The position numbers were made by a program, and so were the translations under genes. Under the pieces are notes generated by a model. It was not told the DNA's origin, ran no database searches, and was given only the letters and a program-made list of their open reading frames with translations. A stretch of DNA of 64,000 nt from Serratia fonticola (GTDB lineage: Bacteria; Pseudomonadota; Gammaproteobacteria; Enterobacterales; Enterobacteriaceae), in contig NZ_CP011254.1 of the NCBI RefSeq assembly GCF_001006005.1, forward strand, positions 1,736,001-1,800,000, given 5' to 3'. Of this stretch, positions 33,325 through 43,520 are shown piece after piece (position 1 is the stretch's first letter; each line of letters starts with the position of its first letter).

Positions 33325-34404
33325 ATGGAGCAGGTTAATCAGTGGCAGCGCCTGCAAGTGACCCTGTTGCAACAGCCAGGCATGATCGCCAATCTCCAGA
33401 CGTCGATGACCGAGTATCAACAGGATGGCTTCTGGATACCGGCGACGGTCAATGATTACGTGCCCGGTAATTGCTATGTGGTTTCCCCGCTGGCTCTGAT
33501 CGTTGATTACGCGCGGGATGAAATTATCAAAATCGATAACGGTGCGTTGCGGGCGCTGTGCAACGGGCTGACGCTGTTGCTGAAATGGCCCTTAGTGCTG
33601 GCATACGTCGATCGGCTCCAGGTGCTGAATAATCAGTGTCTTTCCACCAATATGACCAGCAGCCACTGGCAAACCCTGGATACCGATGCGTTGCGGCAAC
33701 AGGCATTACAGCGTTATCCCCAGCATACTTTGATGATCCGTTCGCTCAATGATCAGCAGACCCCCGAGCTGTTGGCGCAGCTCTCCCAGCAAGGTTGGCT
33801 GCCTATCGTCAGCCGTCAGGTTTATTGCCTGGACGATCCTATACGCTGGTGGGGTAAAATCAACGCGCGCCGGGATGACAAACTGCTGCATCAGGTGGGA
33901 TGGGAGTTCAAACGGCTGTCGGCCGATGATCCCGAGCAGATGCAGTGTGCCGAACGCCTCTATAACCAGCTCTACCTGGAAAAATACAGCCGCCAGAATG
34001 TGCAGTTTACCACCGGTTATTTATCTCAGGCCTCGCAGCTTGGCGTGTTGCAACTGTACGGTTTGTTCCACCAGCAGCAAATGGTGGGGGTGTTGGGAAT
34101 GGTTCAGTTGGAACAGACGGTAACGGTGCCGATCGTCGGCTATCGGACGGAATTACCCGCATCATTGGCCTTATATCGTCGTCTGATCGCCTTTGCGTTA
34201 CGCTACGCTATGGAACATAAGCTGTTCCTCAATTTGAGTTCTGGCGCGCCAGATTTTAAGCGGGTTCGCGGTTGCCAACCGGTGATTGAATACAGCATGG
34301 TTTATGTCCGGCACCTGAACGTTTATCAGCGTGGCGTGTGGGCGCTGATTTCCTGGCTTTCCCTCAAGGTCTATCAGCCGTTATTGAAGCGCTATCAGTT
34401 ATGA
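33325..34404 (+). CDS. GNAT-like acyltransferase partner of the ATP-grasp protein
   Basis: 359 residues, start ATG 33325 one base after the upstream stop. The C-terminal half (residues about 200-345) looks like the FemAB/GNAT-type acyltransferase fold: AERLYNQLYLEKYSRQNVQF, GLFHQQQMVGVLGMVQL, then SLALYRRLIAFALRYAMEHK and LNLSSGAPDFKRVRG, a pattern also seen in acetyltransferases that act on complex substrates. The N-terminal 170 residues are not recognised. An ATP-grasp enzyme beside a transferase suggests activation and capping of one small molecule or peptide; this is inference only. Confidence 0.65.
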   Translation: MEQVNQWQRLQVTLLQQPGMIANLQTSMTEYQQDGFWIPATVNDYVPGNCYVVSPLALIVDYARDEIIKIDNGALRALCNGLTLLLKWPLVLAYVDRLQVLNNQCLSTNMTSSHWQTLDTDALRQQALQRYPQHTLMIRSLNDQQTPELLAQLSQQGWLPIVSRQVYCLDDPIRWWGKINARRDDKLLHQVGWEFKRLSADDPEQMQCAERLYNQLYLEKYSRQNVQFTTGYLSQASQLGVLQLYGLFHQQQMVGVLGMVQLEQTVTVPIVGYRTELPASLALYRRLIAFALRYAMEHKLFLNLSSGAPDFKRVRGCQPVIEYSMVYVRHLNVYQRGVWALISWLSLKVYQPLLKRYQL

Positions 34405-34729
34405 ACGTTACCAAGATAGTGGCCTGCAACTTGGGGATAGTGCGCCAGCGATTGGCAATATGACAAGCGTGTAAAAAACAGCGAAAACCGCTCATATTCA
34501 GAGAGATAGTGCAGCAACAGGCAGATTTTTGTAGATTGTTTTTTGTCTAAAAGCGCCGTCATCTCACTGATTTTAATCAACTAAATATCAATCACCCTCC
34601 ACTGTAATATAACTGTCATATTTCGTACATTTAACTGTCACCAAACTGTCCTATTTTCCCTCCTGCAGCAATACTTACTCTGATGAAAACGACCCAAGGT
34701 CGATTTTGAATATCCCATTAGGAGGGATT
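34405..34729. other. pstS upstream region
   Basis: 325 bp. The left half holds nothing I can name. The right half carries the pho box array (34602-34652) and a leader with GGAGGG at 34721-34726 in front of pstS. Confidence 0.6.
34602..34652 (+). promoter_or_regulatory. tandem PhoB boxes before pstS
   Basis: Five 7-nt direct repeats at an exact 11-bp period: CTGTAAT (34602), CTGTCAT (34613), CGTACAT (34624), CTGTCAC (34635), CTGTCCT (34646). This is the pho box pattern (consensus CTGTCAT repeated every 11 bp) that PhoB binds under phosphate limitation. Confidence 0.92.
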
Positions 34730-35770
34730 ATGAAACTGATGCGTACCACCGTCGCCAGTATTGTGGCAGCGACTTTCTCTTTGGCCTCTGTGTCCGCCTT
34801 CGCTGCTGCTAGCCTGACCGGTGCAGGTGCGACATTCCCCGCTCCGGTGTATGCCAAGTGGGCAGATTCTTATCAGAAAGAAACCGGCAACAAGGTTAAC
34901 TATCAGGGGATCGGCTCCTCTGGTGGTGTGAAGCAAATCATCGCCAACACCGTTGACTTTGGTGCTTCTGATGCCCCGCTGTCCGATGAAAAACTGGCTG
35001 CGGACGGCCTGTTCCAGTTCCCTACCGTGATCGGTGGCGTGGTACTGGCGGTGAATATTCCGGGCATCAAATCCGGTGAGCTGACTCTGGATGGTCAAAC
35101 CCTGGGTGATATCTACCTGGGCAACATCAAAAAATGGAATGACCCGGCGATCGTTAAACTGAACCCGGGCGTCAAGCTGCCGGATCAGGCTATCGCCGTG
35201 GTACGTCGTGCTGATGGTTCCGGGACTTCTTTCGTCTTCACCAGCTATCTGGCCAAGGCTAACGTGCAGTGGAAAGAGAAAATTGGTGCAGGCTCAACCG
35301 TTAACTGGCCAACCGGCCTGGGTGGCAAGGGCAATGACGGCATCGCCGCGTTCGTTCAGCGTCTGCCAGGCTCTATCGGCTATGTTGAATACGCTTACGC
35401 CAAGCAGAACAACCTGGCCTACACTAAATTAGTGTCTGCCGATGGCAAAGCGGTTAGCCCAACCGAAGAGAGCTTCAGCGCCGCAGCCAAAGGTGTGGAT
35501 TGGAGCAAAACCTTCGCGCAGGACCTGACCAACCAGAAAGGCGACAACGTCTGGCCAATCACCTCCACCACCTTCATCCTGGTGCACAAAGAGCAGAAGA
35601 AGCCTGAGCAGGGCGCAGAAGTGCTGAAGTTCTTTGACTGGGCTTACAAGACCGGTGCCGCACAGGCCAGCGATCTGGATTATGCCGCCTTGCCTGCCGA
35701 AGTGGTTGAGCAAATCCGTGCTGCCTGGAAGACCAACATCAAAGACAGCTCCGGTAAGGCCTTGTTCTAA
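34730..35770 (+). CDS. pstS: phosphate ABC transporter periplasmic binding protein PstS
   Basis: High-affinity periplasmic phosphate-binding protein, 346 residues with a signal peptide cleaved after about SAFA (residue 24) to give mature [18 protein letters not shown]. Phosphate-binding residues lie in [15 protein letters not shown] and [10 protein letters not shown]. The start ATG 34730 follows GGAGGG; an in-frame TTG at 34706 is rejected. First gene of pstSCAB-phoU, controlled by the upstream PhoB boxes. Confidence 0.98.
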   Translation: MKLMRTTVASIVAATFSLASVSAFAAASLTGAGATFPAPVYAKWADSYQKETGNKVNYQGIGSSGGVKQIIANTVDFGASDAPLSDEKLAADGLFQFPTVIGGVVLAVNIPGIKSGELTLDGQTLGDIYLGNIKKWNDPAIVKLNPGVKLPDQAIAVVRRADGSGTSFVFTSYLAKANVQWKEKIGAGSTVNWPTGLGGKGNDGIAAFVQRLPGSIGYVEYAYAKQNNLAYTKLVSADGKAVSPTEESFSAAAKGVDWSKTFAQDLTNQKGDNVWPITSTTFILVHKEQKKPEQGAEVLKFFDWAYKTGAAQASDLDYAALPAEVVEQIRAAWKTNIKDSSGKALF

Positions 35771-35860
35771 CAACGCAGGGGGTGCGGCAGACCGCGCCTC
35801 AACCTGACTGTCGGGGCCCGGCACTCCGGGCCCTTCAAGCTTTAAACAGAAGAGTAATCT

Positions 35861-36817
35861 ATGGCTGAGTACAAGCCGACCATGAAAGCACCGGGTAAAA
35901 ACGGTGACATCATCTTCAGCGCGCTGGTCAGACTGGCGGCGCTGATTACCCTATTGTTGCTGGGTGGCATCATCGTTTCGCTGATTATCGCCTCCTGGCC
36001 AAGCATGCAGAAGTTTGGTTTTGCCTTCCTGTGGACCAAGGAGTGGGATGCGCCAGCCGAACAGTTTGGTGCGCTGGTACCGATCTACGGCACGGTCGTC
36101 ACCTCGGTGATTGCATTGATTATCGCCGTGCCGGTCAGTTTTGGTATTGCCCTGTTCCTGACCGAGTTGGCCCCTAACTGGCTCAAGCGCCCATTGGGGA
36201 TCGCGATAGAGCTGTTAGCGGCGATCCCGAGCATCGTTTACGGCATGTGGGGCCTGTTCGTATTTGCCCCGTTGTTCGCCCAATATTTCCAGACCCCCGT
36301 GGGGGAAGTGTTATCCGGGATCCCGATCGTCGGCGAGCTGTTCTCCGGCCCGGCATTTGGTATCGGTATCCTGGCTGCCGGGGTGATCCTGGCCATCATG
36401 ATTATTCCTTACATTGCGGCGGTAATGCGCGATGTGTTCGAACAAACCCCGGTGATGATGAAAGAGTCGGCCTATGGTATCGGCTGCACTACCTGGGAAG
36501 TGATCTGGCGCATTGTGCTGCCGTTCACCAAAAACGGCGTGATCGGCGGTGTGATGCTTGGCCTGGGGCGCGCCCTGGGGGAAACCATGGCGGTGACCTT
36601 TATTATCGGTAACACCTACCAGCTCGACAGCTTCTCGCTGTTTATGCCGGGCAACAGCATCACCTCGGCGCTGGCTAACGAATTCGCCGAAGCGGAATCC
36701 GGGCTACATACCTCTGCGTTGATGCAGCTTGGGCTGATCCTGTTTGTGATCACCTTTATCGTCCTGGCGCTGTCGAAGTTGATGGTGATGCGCCTGGCCA
36801 AGCGTGAGGGCCGCTAA
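35861..36817 (+). CDS. pstC: phosphate ABC transporter permease PstC
   Basis: Inner-membrane permease, 318 residues with about six membrane helices and the ABC permease loop EAAYG-like segment [20 protein letters not shown]. It pairs with PstA. It follows pstS after 90 bp that include a GC-rich repeat (CGGGGCCCGGCACTCCGGGCCC) able to fold, a common place for attenuation between an abundant binding protein and its permeases. Confidence 0.97.
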   Translation: MAEYKPTMKAPGKNGDIIFSALVRLAALITLLLLGGIIVSLIIASWPSMQKFGFAFLWTKEWDAPAEQFGALVPIYGTVVTSVIALIIAVPVSFGIALFLTELAPNWLKRPLGIAIELLAAIPSIVYGMWGLFVFAPLFAQYFQTPVGEVLSGIPIVGELFSGPAFGIGILAAGVILAIMIIPYIAAVMRDVFEQTPVMMKESAYGIGCTTWEVIWRIVLPFTKNGVIGGVMLGLGRALGETMAVTFIIGNTYQLDSFSLFMPGNSITSALANEFAEAESGLHTSALMQLGLILFVITFIVLALSKLMVMRLAKREGR

Positions 36818-36818
36818 C

Positions 36819-37709
36819 ATGGCAACGATGGATATGCAAAACCCGGTAGCACTGGCGGAAAGCCGCCGTAAAATGCAGGCCTGGCGTCGGCAGAAAAACC
36901 GTCTGGCGCTGTTCCTGTCGATGGCGACTATGGTCTTTGGCCTGTTCTGGCTGGTGTGGATACTGTTCTCGACCATCACCAAGGGCATCGACGGCATGTC
37001 GCTGGCACTGTTTACCGAAATGACGCCGCCGCCGAATACCGCGGGTGGTGGTCTGGCTAACGCCATCGCCGGTAGCGGCTTGTTGATCCTGTGGGCGACC
37101 ATCTTCGGCACCCCACTGGGGATCATGGCGGGGATCTATCTGGCGGAATACGGCCGTAAATCCTGGCTGGCGGAAGTGATCCGCTTTATCAACGATATTC
37201 TGTTATCCGCACCGTCGATCGTCGTGGGCCTGTTCGTGTACACCGTGGTGGTAGCGAAGATGGAACACTTCTCCGGTTGGGCCGGGATTATTGCACTGGC
37301 CCTGTTGCAGATCCCGATCGTGATCCGCACCACCGAAAACATGCTCAAGCTGGTACCGGACACGCTGCGTGAAGCGGCCTATGCGTTGGGGACACCGAAG
37401 TGGCGCATGATTTCCGCCATTACGCTGAAGGCGTCGGTCTCCGGCATTATCACCGGCGTGCTGCTGGCGATTGCGCGTATCGCCGGGGAAACCGCCCCGT
37501 TGCTGTTTACCTCGCTGTCGAATCAGTTCTGGAGCACCGACCTGATGCAGCCGATCGCCAACCTGCCGGTCACCATTTTCAAATTTGCCATGAGCCCGTT
37601 TGCCGAATGGCAACAGCTGGCCTGGGCCGGGGTGTTGTTGATCACCCTGTGCGTACTGTTACTGAATATCCTGGCGCGTGTGATTTTCGCCAAGAAAAAG
37701 CATTCATAA
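36819..37709 (+). CDS. pstA: phosphate ABC transporter permease PstA
   Basis: Second permease, 296 residues, equal to E. coli PstA. The start ATG 36819 lies one base after the pstC stop, with GTGAGGG in the end of pstC as ribosome-binding site, which supports translational coupling. The permease loop reads [19 protein letters not shown]. Confidence 0.97.
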   Translation: MATMDMQNPVALAESRRKMQAWRRQKNRLALFLSMATMVFGLFWLVWILFSTITKGIDGMSLALFTEMTPPPNTAGGGLANAIAGSGLLILWATIFGTPLGIMAGIYLAEYGRKSWLAEVIRFINDILLSAPSIVVGLFVYTVVVAKMEHFSGWAGIIALALLQIPIVIRTTENMLKLVPDTLREAAYALGTPKWRMISAITLKASVSGIITGVLLAIARIAGETAPLLFTSLSNQFWSTDLMQPIANLPVTIFKFAMSPFAEWQQLAWAGVLLITLCVLLLNILARVIFAKKKHS

Positions 37710-37717
37710 AAATTTAG

Positions 37718-38533
<816 letters not shown>

Positions 38534-38545
38534 TTAGGATGCATC

Positions 38546-39277
38546 ATGGATAACCTGAATTTAAACAAACACATTTCCGGCCAGTTCAACGCTGAACTTG
38601 AGCACATCCGCACCCAGGTGCTGACCATGGGCGGGCTGGTGGAGCAACAACTGACCGACGCCATTACCGCGATGCATAACCAGGACGGTGAACTGGCCAA
38701 ACGGGTGATCGAGGGTGATGCCAAGGTCAATATGATGGAAGTGGCGATCGACGAGGCCTGCGTGCGCATCATTGCCAAACGCCAGCCGACCGCCAGCGAC
38801 CTGCGCCTGGTGATGGCGATCATCAAGACCATTTCCGAGCTGGAACGCATCGGCGACGTAGCGGACAAGATCTGTCGCACCGCCCTGGAGAAATTCTCGC
38901 ACCAGCATCAGCCATTGCTGGTCAGCCTGGAGTCACTGGGCCGCCACACCGTGCAGATGCTGCATGACGTGTTGGATGCCTTTGCGCGTATGGATCTGGA
39001 TGAAGCGATCCGGATTTACCGCGAAGACAAGAAGGTCGATCAGGAATATGAAGGCATCGTGCGTCAGTTGATGACCTATATGATGGAAGATACGCGCACC
39101 ATTCCGAGCGTGCTGACGGCGCTGTTCTGTGCCCGCTCTATCGAGCGTATCGGCGATCGCTGCCAGAATATTTGCGAATTTATCTTCTACTTCGTCAAAG
39201 GCCAGGATTTCCGCCATATCGGTGGCGATGCGCTGGACAAGCTGTTGTCAGACGGTAAAGACGAGAAAAAAGCGTAA
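38546..39277 (+). CDS. phoU: phosphate signalling regulator PhoU
   Basis: Cytoplasmic negative regulator that couples PstSCAB to the PhoR sensor kinase. 243 residues of two homologous three-helix bundles, each with the metal-binding ExxxD pattern ([13 protein letters not shown] and [13 protein letters not shown]). It starts 12 bp after pstB and ends the operon. Confidence 0.97.
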   Translation: MDNLNLNKHISGQFNAELEHIRTQVLTMGGLVEQQLTDAITAMHNQDGELAKRVIEGDAKVNMMEVAIDEACVRIIAKRQPTASDLRLVMAIIKTISELERIGDVADKICRTALEKFSHQHQPLLVSLESLGRHTVQMLHDVLDAFARMDLDEAIRIYREDKKVDQEYEGIVRQLMTYMMEDTRTIPSVLTALFCARSIERIGDRCQNICEFIFYFVKGQDFRHIGGDALDKLLSDGKDEKKA

Positions 39278-39298
39278 TTCAACCAGTGATTTATCCCT

Positions 39299-39324
39299 GA
39301 AGGCGCTGAAAATGGCGCCTTTAT
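39299..39324 (+). terminator. pst-phoU terminator
   Basis: AAGGCGC, a short loop, GGCGCCTTTAT, 21 bp after phoU. The stem is GC-rich but the T-run is short (TTTAT). Confidence 0.6.
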
Positions 39325-39444
39325 GCCATTTAAAAACCGTAAAGTTAAAAAGGTTATAACTATAGCGTTTAATATTATTTCCTGACCTAAGTGAGGCTTG
39401 CTAGCTTATCAGCCAGCGGGACATCAATCACTTGGGAGCCTTTC

Positions 39445-40284
39445 ATGAAACAGCGCGTCTTAGCCTTATCTCTGTTAGCCAGCCTGACCAGCCTTGCCAC
39501 CGGTGTGGCACATGCCGATAAACTCGATGATATTCAAAAAGCTGGCGTGGTGCGTATTGCGGTATTCGATAGCAACCCACCGTTTGGTTATGTCGATCCG
39601 CAGAGCAAAAAACTGGTGGGTTATGACGTGGACGTGGCCGAAGCCATCGGTAAGGCGCTGGGCGTCAAGGTTGAACTGCGCGCCACCAACCCGGCTAACC
39701 GCATTCCTTTGCTGGTATCCAAAAAGGTTGATCTGATCGCGGCCAACTTCACCATCACCGACGAGCGTGCCAAAGAGGTGAATTTCAGCGTGCCGTATTT
39801 TGCTACCGGCCAGAAATTCATTGCCCATAAGGGCGTGCTGAAAACTCCTGAAGATATCAAAAAACTGCGCATCGGCGCGGATAAAGGCACGGTGCAGGAA
39901 ATTACCCTGCGTGAGCACTACCCAACGGCCAAGGTGATCTCTTACGACGATACCCCACTGGCGTTTGTTGCCCTACGTAACGGTAACGTTCAGGCCATCA
40001 CCCAGGACGATGCCAAGCTGGTTGGCCTGCTGGGCAACCTGCCCGCTGCGCAAAAAGCCGACTTTGAAATCTCTCCGTTCAGCATCACCAAAGAATATCA
40101 GGGCGTTGGTATCCCGAAAGGCGAAGATCGCCTCACGGCTACCGTTAACGATACCTTGATCAAACTGGAAAAAGACGGCGATGCGGTGAAGATTTACGAT
40201 CGCTGGTTCGGCCCGGAAACCAAAACCGCCCAACCGCGTGGCGATTTCAAGATCGGCCCGTTGGATCAGCAACCTAAAGCCTAA
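39445..40284 (+). CDS. polar amino acid ABC transporter binding protein
   Basis: Periplasmic solute-binding protein (SBP_bac_3 type), 279 residues. Signal peptide to about HADA/HAD (residue 24), then KLDDIQKAGVVRIAVFDSNPPFGYVD, the typical opening of this family, and later ANFTITDERAKEVNFSVPYF. The ligand is a polar amino acid; the exact one cannot be told. ATG 39445 is supported by TTGGGAG; the frame extends upstream to 39391 without a good start. Two permease genes follow. Confidence 0.9.
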   Translation: MKQRVLALSLLASLTSLATGVAHADKLDDIQKAGVVRIAVFDSNPPFGYVDPQSKKLVGYDVDVAEAIGKALGVKVELRATNPANRIPLLVSKKVDLIAANFTITDERAKEVNFSVPYFATGQKFIAHKGVLKTPEDIKKLRIGADKGTVQEITLREHYPTAKVISYDDTPLAFVALRNGNVQAITQDDAKLVGLLGNLPAAQKADFEISPFSITKEYQGVGIPKGEDRLTATVNDTLIKLEKDGDAVKIYDRWFGPETKTAQPRGDFKIGPLDQQPKA

Positions 40285-40293
40285 TCTCCCTTC

Positions 40294-40342
40294 TCCCTCT
40301 CCCCGGTTTTGAACCGTGACGGAGAGGGTTGGGGTGAGGGGA
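40294..40342. repeat. dispersed CCCTCACCCC repeat, copy 2 (inverted)
   Basis: CCCTCTCC then, after a 17-nt loop, GGAGAGGGTTGGGGTGAGGG. The right arm is the reverse complement of the copy at 29989-30011. The hairpin arms pair through CCCTCTCC/GGAGAGGG. It lies between the binding protein gene and the first permease gene. Confidence 0.7.
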
Positions 40343-40352
40343 AGTACCTCGC

Positions 40353-41078
40353 ATGAATCTGCAACAACTCTCAGACTGGCTGTTGGCGCCGCAGTATCTG
40401 AGCTGGCTATGGAATGGCTTCTTGATGACCTTATGGCTGTCGGCCTGTGCCGGGCTGGCGGCAACGCTGCTGGGTTTTGGCCTGGCGGCGATGCGGGACA
40501 GCAGCCTGCGCCCGTTAAGCTGGCTGGCGGTGGCCTACAGCGCGCTATTTCGCAATACTCCTCTGCTGGTGCAACTGTTCTTCTGGTATTTCGCCGCAGG
40601 GCAGATCCTGCCTTCCTTCGCCATGCAATGGCTGAATACCCCCCATCAGTTAGGCTTTCTCGACTGGCCCTCTTTTGAATTCCTGGCGGGCTTCTTCGGC
40701 CTGACGCTTTATTCCACCGCGTTTATTGCCGAAGAGATCCGCTCCGGTATCCGTGGCGTCGCCAGTGGACAAAAGTATGCAGCCTACGCGCTAGGGCTGA
40801 CCGGCTGGCAATCGATGCGTTATGTGGTGTTGCCCCAGGCGCTGAAAATCGCTTTCCCGCCGCTGCTGGGGCAGTACATGAACGTGATTAAGAACTCATC
40901 GCTGACCATGGCGATCGGCCTGGCTGAGCTGTCTTACGCTTCGCGCCAGGTGGAAACCGAAACTCTGCGGACCTTCCAGGCGTTTGGCGTGGCAACGGTG
41001 TTGTATATCGCCATCATTGCCCTGCTGGAAGGCTGGGGCATGTGGCGTCAACAGCGTAAACCGCTGGGGGGGCACTAA
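40353..41078 (+). CDS. amino acid ABC transporter permease 1
   Basis: 241-residue HisMQ-type inner-membrane permease with five or six hydrophobic segments and the ABC-contact loop AAYALGLTGWQSMRYVVLPQA. Segment FRNTPLLVQLFFWYF is characteristic of polar amino acid permeases such as GltJ. It directly precedes the second permease gene. Confidence 0.92.
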   Translation: MNLQQLSDWLLAPQYLSWLWNGFLMTLWLSACAGLAATLLGFGLAAMRDSSLRPLSWLAVAYSALFRNTPLLVQLFFWYFAAGQILPSFAMQWLNTPHQLGFLDWPSFEFLAGFFGLTLYSTAFIAEEIRSGIRGVASGQKYAAYALGLTGWQSMRYVVLPQALKIAFPPLLGQYMNVIKNSSLTMAIGLAELSYASRQVETETLRTFQAFGVATVLYIAIIALLEGWGMWRQQRKPLGGH

Positions 41079-41079
41079 G

Positions 41080-41820
41080 ATGGACTTTACCGTTATCCAG
41101 GAAAACCTGGGTTACCTGCTGTGGGGCACCTTCCCGGATGGGTCTTTGGGCGGTGCTGCGTTGACGTTGGCGATCAGCCTGATGGCCGGGCTGGCGTCGG
41201 CAATTCTGGGTACGCTGCTGGGTGTCGCGCTGGCGATGTCGCGTGGGGTGCTGGCTGGGGTATTGGCGATGGTGCTCGGTTTTTTCCGCGCCATCCCGGT
41301 GATCATGTTGATTTTCTGGACTTACTTCCTGCTGCCAATCGTGTTTGGCGTCGATATCCCGGAAATTACCACCGTGGTGTGCGCGCTGGCGCTGATCGCC
41401 TCGGCCTATCTGGCCCATGCGGTAAAAGCGGGCATCGTGGCTATCGGTGCAGGGCAATGGCAGGCGGGGTTATCGCTCGGTTTAAACCGTTGGCAGGTGC
41501 TGCGGATGATCGTCTTGCCGCAGGCGCTGCGCATGATGGTGCCTTCGTTTATCAACCAGTGGATCTCGCTGATTAAAGACACTTCGCTGGCGTACATCGT
41601 CGGCGTGGGTGAGCTGACCTTCCTGGCTACTCAGGTCAATAACCGCAGTATGGTTTACCCGATGGAGGTGTTCCTGTTTGTGGCACTGGTCTATTTCATC
41701 TTCTGCCTCACGCTGGACGTGCTGGCGAACGGGCTGAACAAACGCCTTAGCCCGCAGACCAAAGCGCTAAAACGCAGCTGGCGCTGGTGGCGTAATCGCC
41801 CGCCGCTACCGGCTAGTTAA
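41080..41820 (+). CDS. amino acid ABC transporter permease 2
   Basis: 246 residues, start ATG 41080 one base after the previous stop, so translation is probably coupled. HisMQ-type permease with the loop AGLSLGLNRWQVLRMIVLPQALRMM split around the EAA position. An ABC ATPase gene is missing: after this stop come 214 bp of non-coding DNA and then yagU. The importer must borrow an ATPase encoded elsewhere. Confidence 0.92.
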   Translation: MDFTVIQENLGYLLWGTFPDGSLGGAALTLAISLMAGLASAILGTLLGVALAMSRGVLAGVLAMVLGFFRAIPVIMLIFWTYFLLPIVFGVDIPEITTVVCALALIASAYLAHAVKAGIVAIGAGQWQAGLSLGLNRWQVLRMIVLPQALRMMVPSFINQWISLIKDTSLAYIVGVGELTFLATQVNNRSMVYPMEVFLFVALVYFIFCLTLDVLANGLNKRLSPQTKALKRSWRWWRNRPPLPAS

Positions 41821-42034
41821 TCAGGTTACAGTAGGAATGGTTGCCCCTATCTATACTCTGGCTAATTAATTAGCATGGTGTGGGGGCTTGATGTCTTATG
41901 GTTACTAATGATTTCTTATCGCTTTACGTTAAATTTATGATTGTGATCAATGTATTACGTTTTTGTCATGCAGCTCGAGTGATTTAGAGTATAAATAAGA
42001 GTGATTTATATATTTCCATTGGATGGTTATCATT

Positions 42035-42595
42035 ATGAAAATTAGTGCGTTATTTATTAGAACGGAACCAAGTCGGCGGCGGTATGGCGTTGCCTTGTTT
42101 GTTGGCATTATTGGCGGGATCCTCTCTGCTTTTGTCAAGTGGGGGGCAGAGGTTCCGCTACCGCCAAGAACCCTGAGTGATGGTCGGGCTGAATTTAACC
42201 CGCCTTATCTTTTTTTAAGAGATTATCTTGGGATAGATCCAACCGGTACGGTATATACCTTTTCTGAGCATATTATTAATCCGGTTATGGTTACGCACGT
42301 CATATTTTCGCTGGTCTTTGCTATCGGTTACTGCTTGGTTGCCGAAGTTTTTCCAAAGATCAAACTTTGGCAGGGGGTGTTGGCGGGTATCATTGCCACC
42401 GTTGCCGTGCATGGCATTAGTTTCCCTCTGCTTGGTTTGACTCCCCCACTTTCAATGCTGCCATTTGATGAGTACCTTTCTGAAATTTTGGGGCATATAT
42501 TTTGGTTTTGGGTGATTGAGATAGTTCGTCGGGACTTACGTAACAGAATTACTCATGAGCCTGACGCCGAAGTCCCGCTGGGATCTTATCGTTAA
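42035..42595 (+). CDS. yagU: YagU family inner-membrane protein (DUF1440)
   Basis: 186 residues with about four hydrophobic segments. It matches E. coli YagU in [23 protein letters not shown] and the C-terminus [21 protein letters not shown]. coli YagU is reported to contribute to acid resistance. GGATGG at 42021-42026 is well placed as ribosome-binding site for ATG 42035; the in-frame ATG at 42023 lies inside it. The upstream 150 bp are AT-rich. It is shorter than E. coli YagU (204) by a loop after PPR. Confidence 0.88.
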   Translation: MKISALFIRTEPSRRRYGVALFVGIIGGILSAFVKWGAEVPLPPRTLSDGRAEFNPPYLFLRDYLGIDPTGTVYTFSEHIINPVMVTHVIFSLVFAIGYCLVAEVFPKIKLWQGVLAGIIATVAVHGISFPLLGLTPPLSMLPFDEYLSEILGHIFWFWVIEIVRRDLRNRITHEPDAEVPLGSYR

Positions 42596-42642
42596 TCGCT
42601 AAAGTTCAGCGGGGTATTCTCCCCGCTGAATATCAAGGTGGT

Positions 42643-43308
42643 TTAACGGGTAAGCTGCCAGCCCCGTTGCTGCCACAGCGCAGGCAGCTGTGCCAGATCG
42701 TCAAACGTTGTCACCAATGGGTGATCGATCGGTTGATTATGAGGATCGGCGCAGAAGTAGAACACCGGGATGCCAGCCGCGATCCCCGCCTGGGCACCGG
42801 CAACGGAATCATCCACCAGAATACAGCGCTCTACGGGCACCTGCATCTGTTGGGCGGCATGGAATACGATGGCCGGATCGGGTTTCCAGCGTTGAATATC
42901 GTAGCCGCTGAACAACCGGTCATCAAAATAGGACAGCATGTCGGTTAACCCCAGCGAATGCTGCATTTTGCTCACCGGGCCGTTAGAAACGGTGCACATC
43001 GGGGCATTCATTTGTGCCAGCAACTCCCGTGCACCGGCAATCGGCTGGAGCTCGGCATCAAACAGACGGGCCACTTCCTGGCGAAAAATCGGCTCCAGAT
43101 CGCTGGCGGGTAAATTGACCCCGTGCTCGGCGTTAACCAATTCAATGATCTCGTAGAGCTTGATCCCTTTATACTTTTTAAAGACCTCTTCCAGCGCCAG
43201 CTCGATGCCGTAGTGGGCAAACATATGCACATAGGCCTTGCTGCACAGCACTTCGCTGTCTACCAGTGTGCCATCGCAATCAAATAAAACACATTCAACC
43301 TGATTCAT
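42643..43308 (-). CDS. yieH: HAD-family 6-phosphogluconate phosphatase YieH
   Basis: 221-residue haloacid dehalogenase-type phosphatase. Motif I FDCDGTLVDS at residues 8-17 with the nucleophile Asp, motif II TVSNG, Lys in RWKPDP and motif IV LVDDSVAG. E. coli YieH hydrolyses 6-phosphogluconate. It is divergent from adeP, as in E. coli. Confidence 0.94.
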   Translation of the reverse strand: MNQVECVLFDCDGTLVDSEVLCSKAYVHMFAHYGIELALEEVFKKYKGIKLYEIIELVNAEHGVNLPASDLEPIFRQEVARLFDAELQPIAGARELLAQMNAPMCTVSNGPVSKMQHSLGLTDMLSYFDDRLFSGYDIQRWKPDPAIVFHAAQQMQVPVERCILVDDSVAGAQAGIAAGIPVFYFCADPHNQPIDHPLVTTFDDLAQLPALWQQRGWQLTR

Positions 43309-43520
43309 TGGGGTAAGCGCCCTCGGTTAAGTCATGACTGCTGTTACTTTAACCGGATCGCAGCGGGTTGTCCCTCTTTGGCAATCAATCTCAATAAATA
43401 CAACTTGTTGGCCGTTTTAGCCGTAAAGATGGCGAAAAAAACCTGTGAGCGAGGTCAAAACCCGGGCTTTTTGTTATAGGATAGCCAGCGACAGTCCTAA
43501 TCCCTCTTCGGAATTCTATA

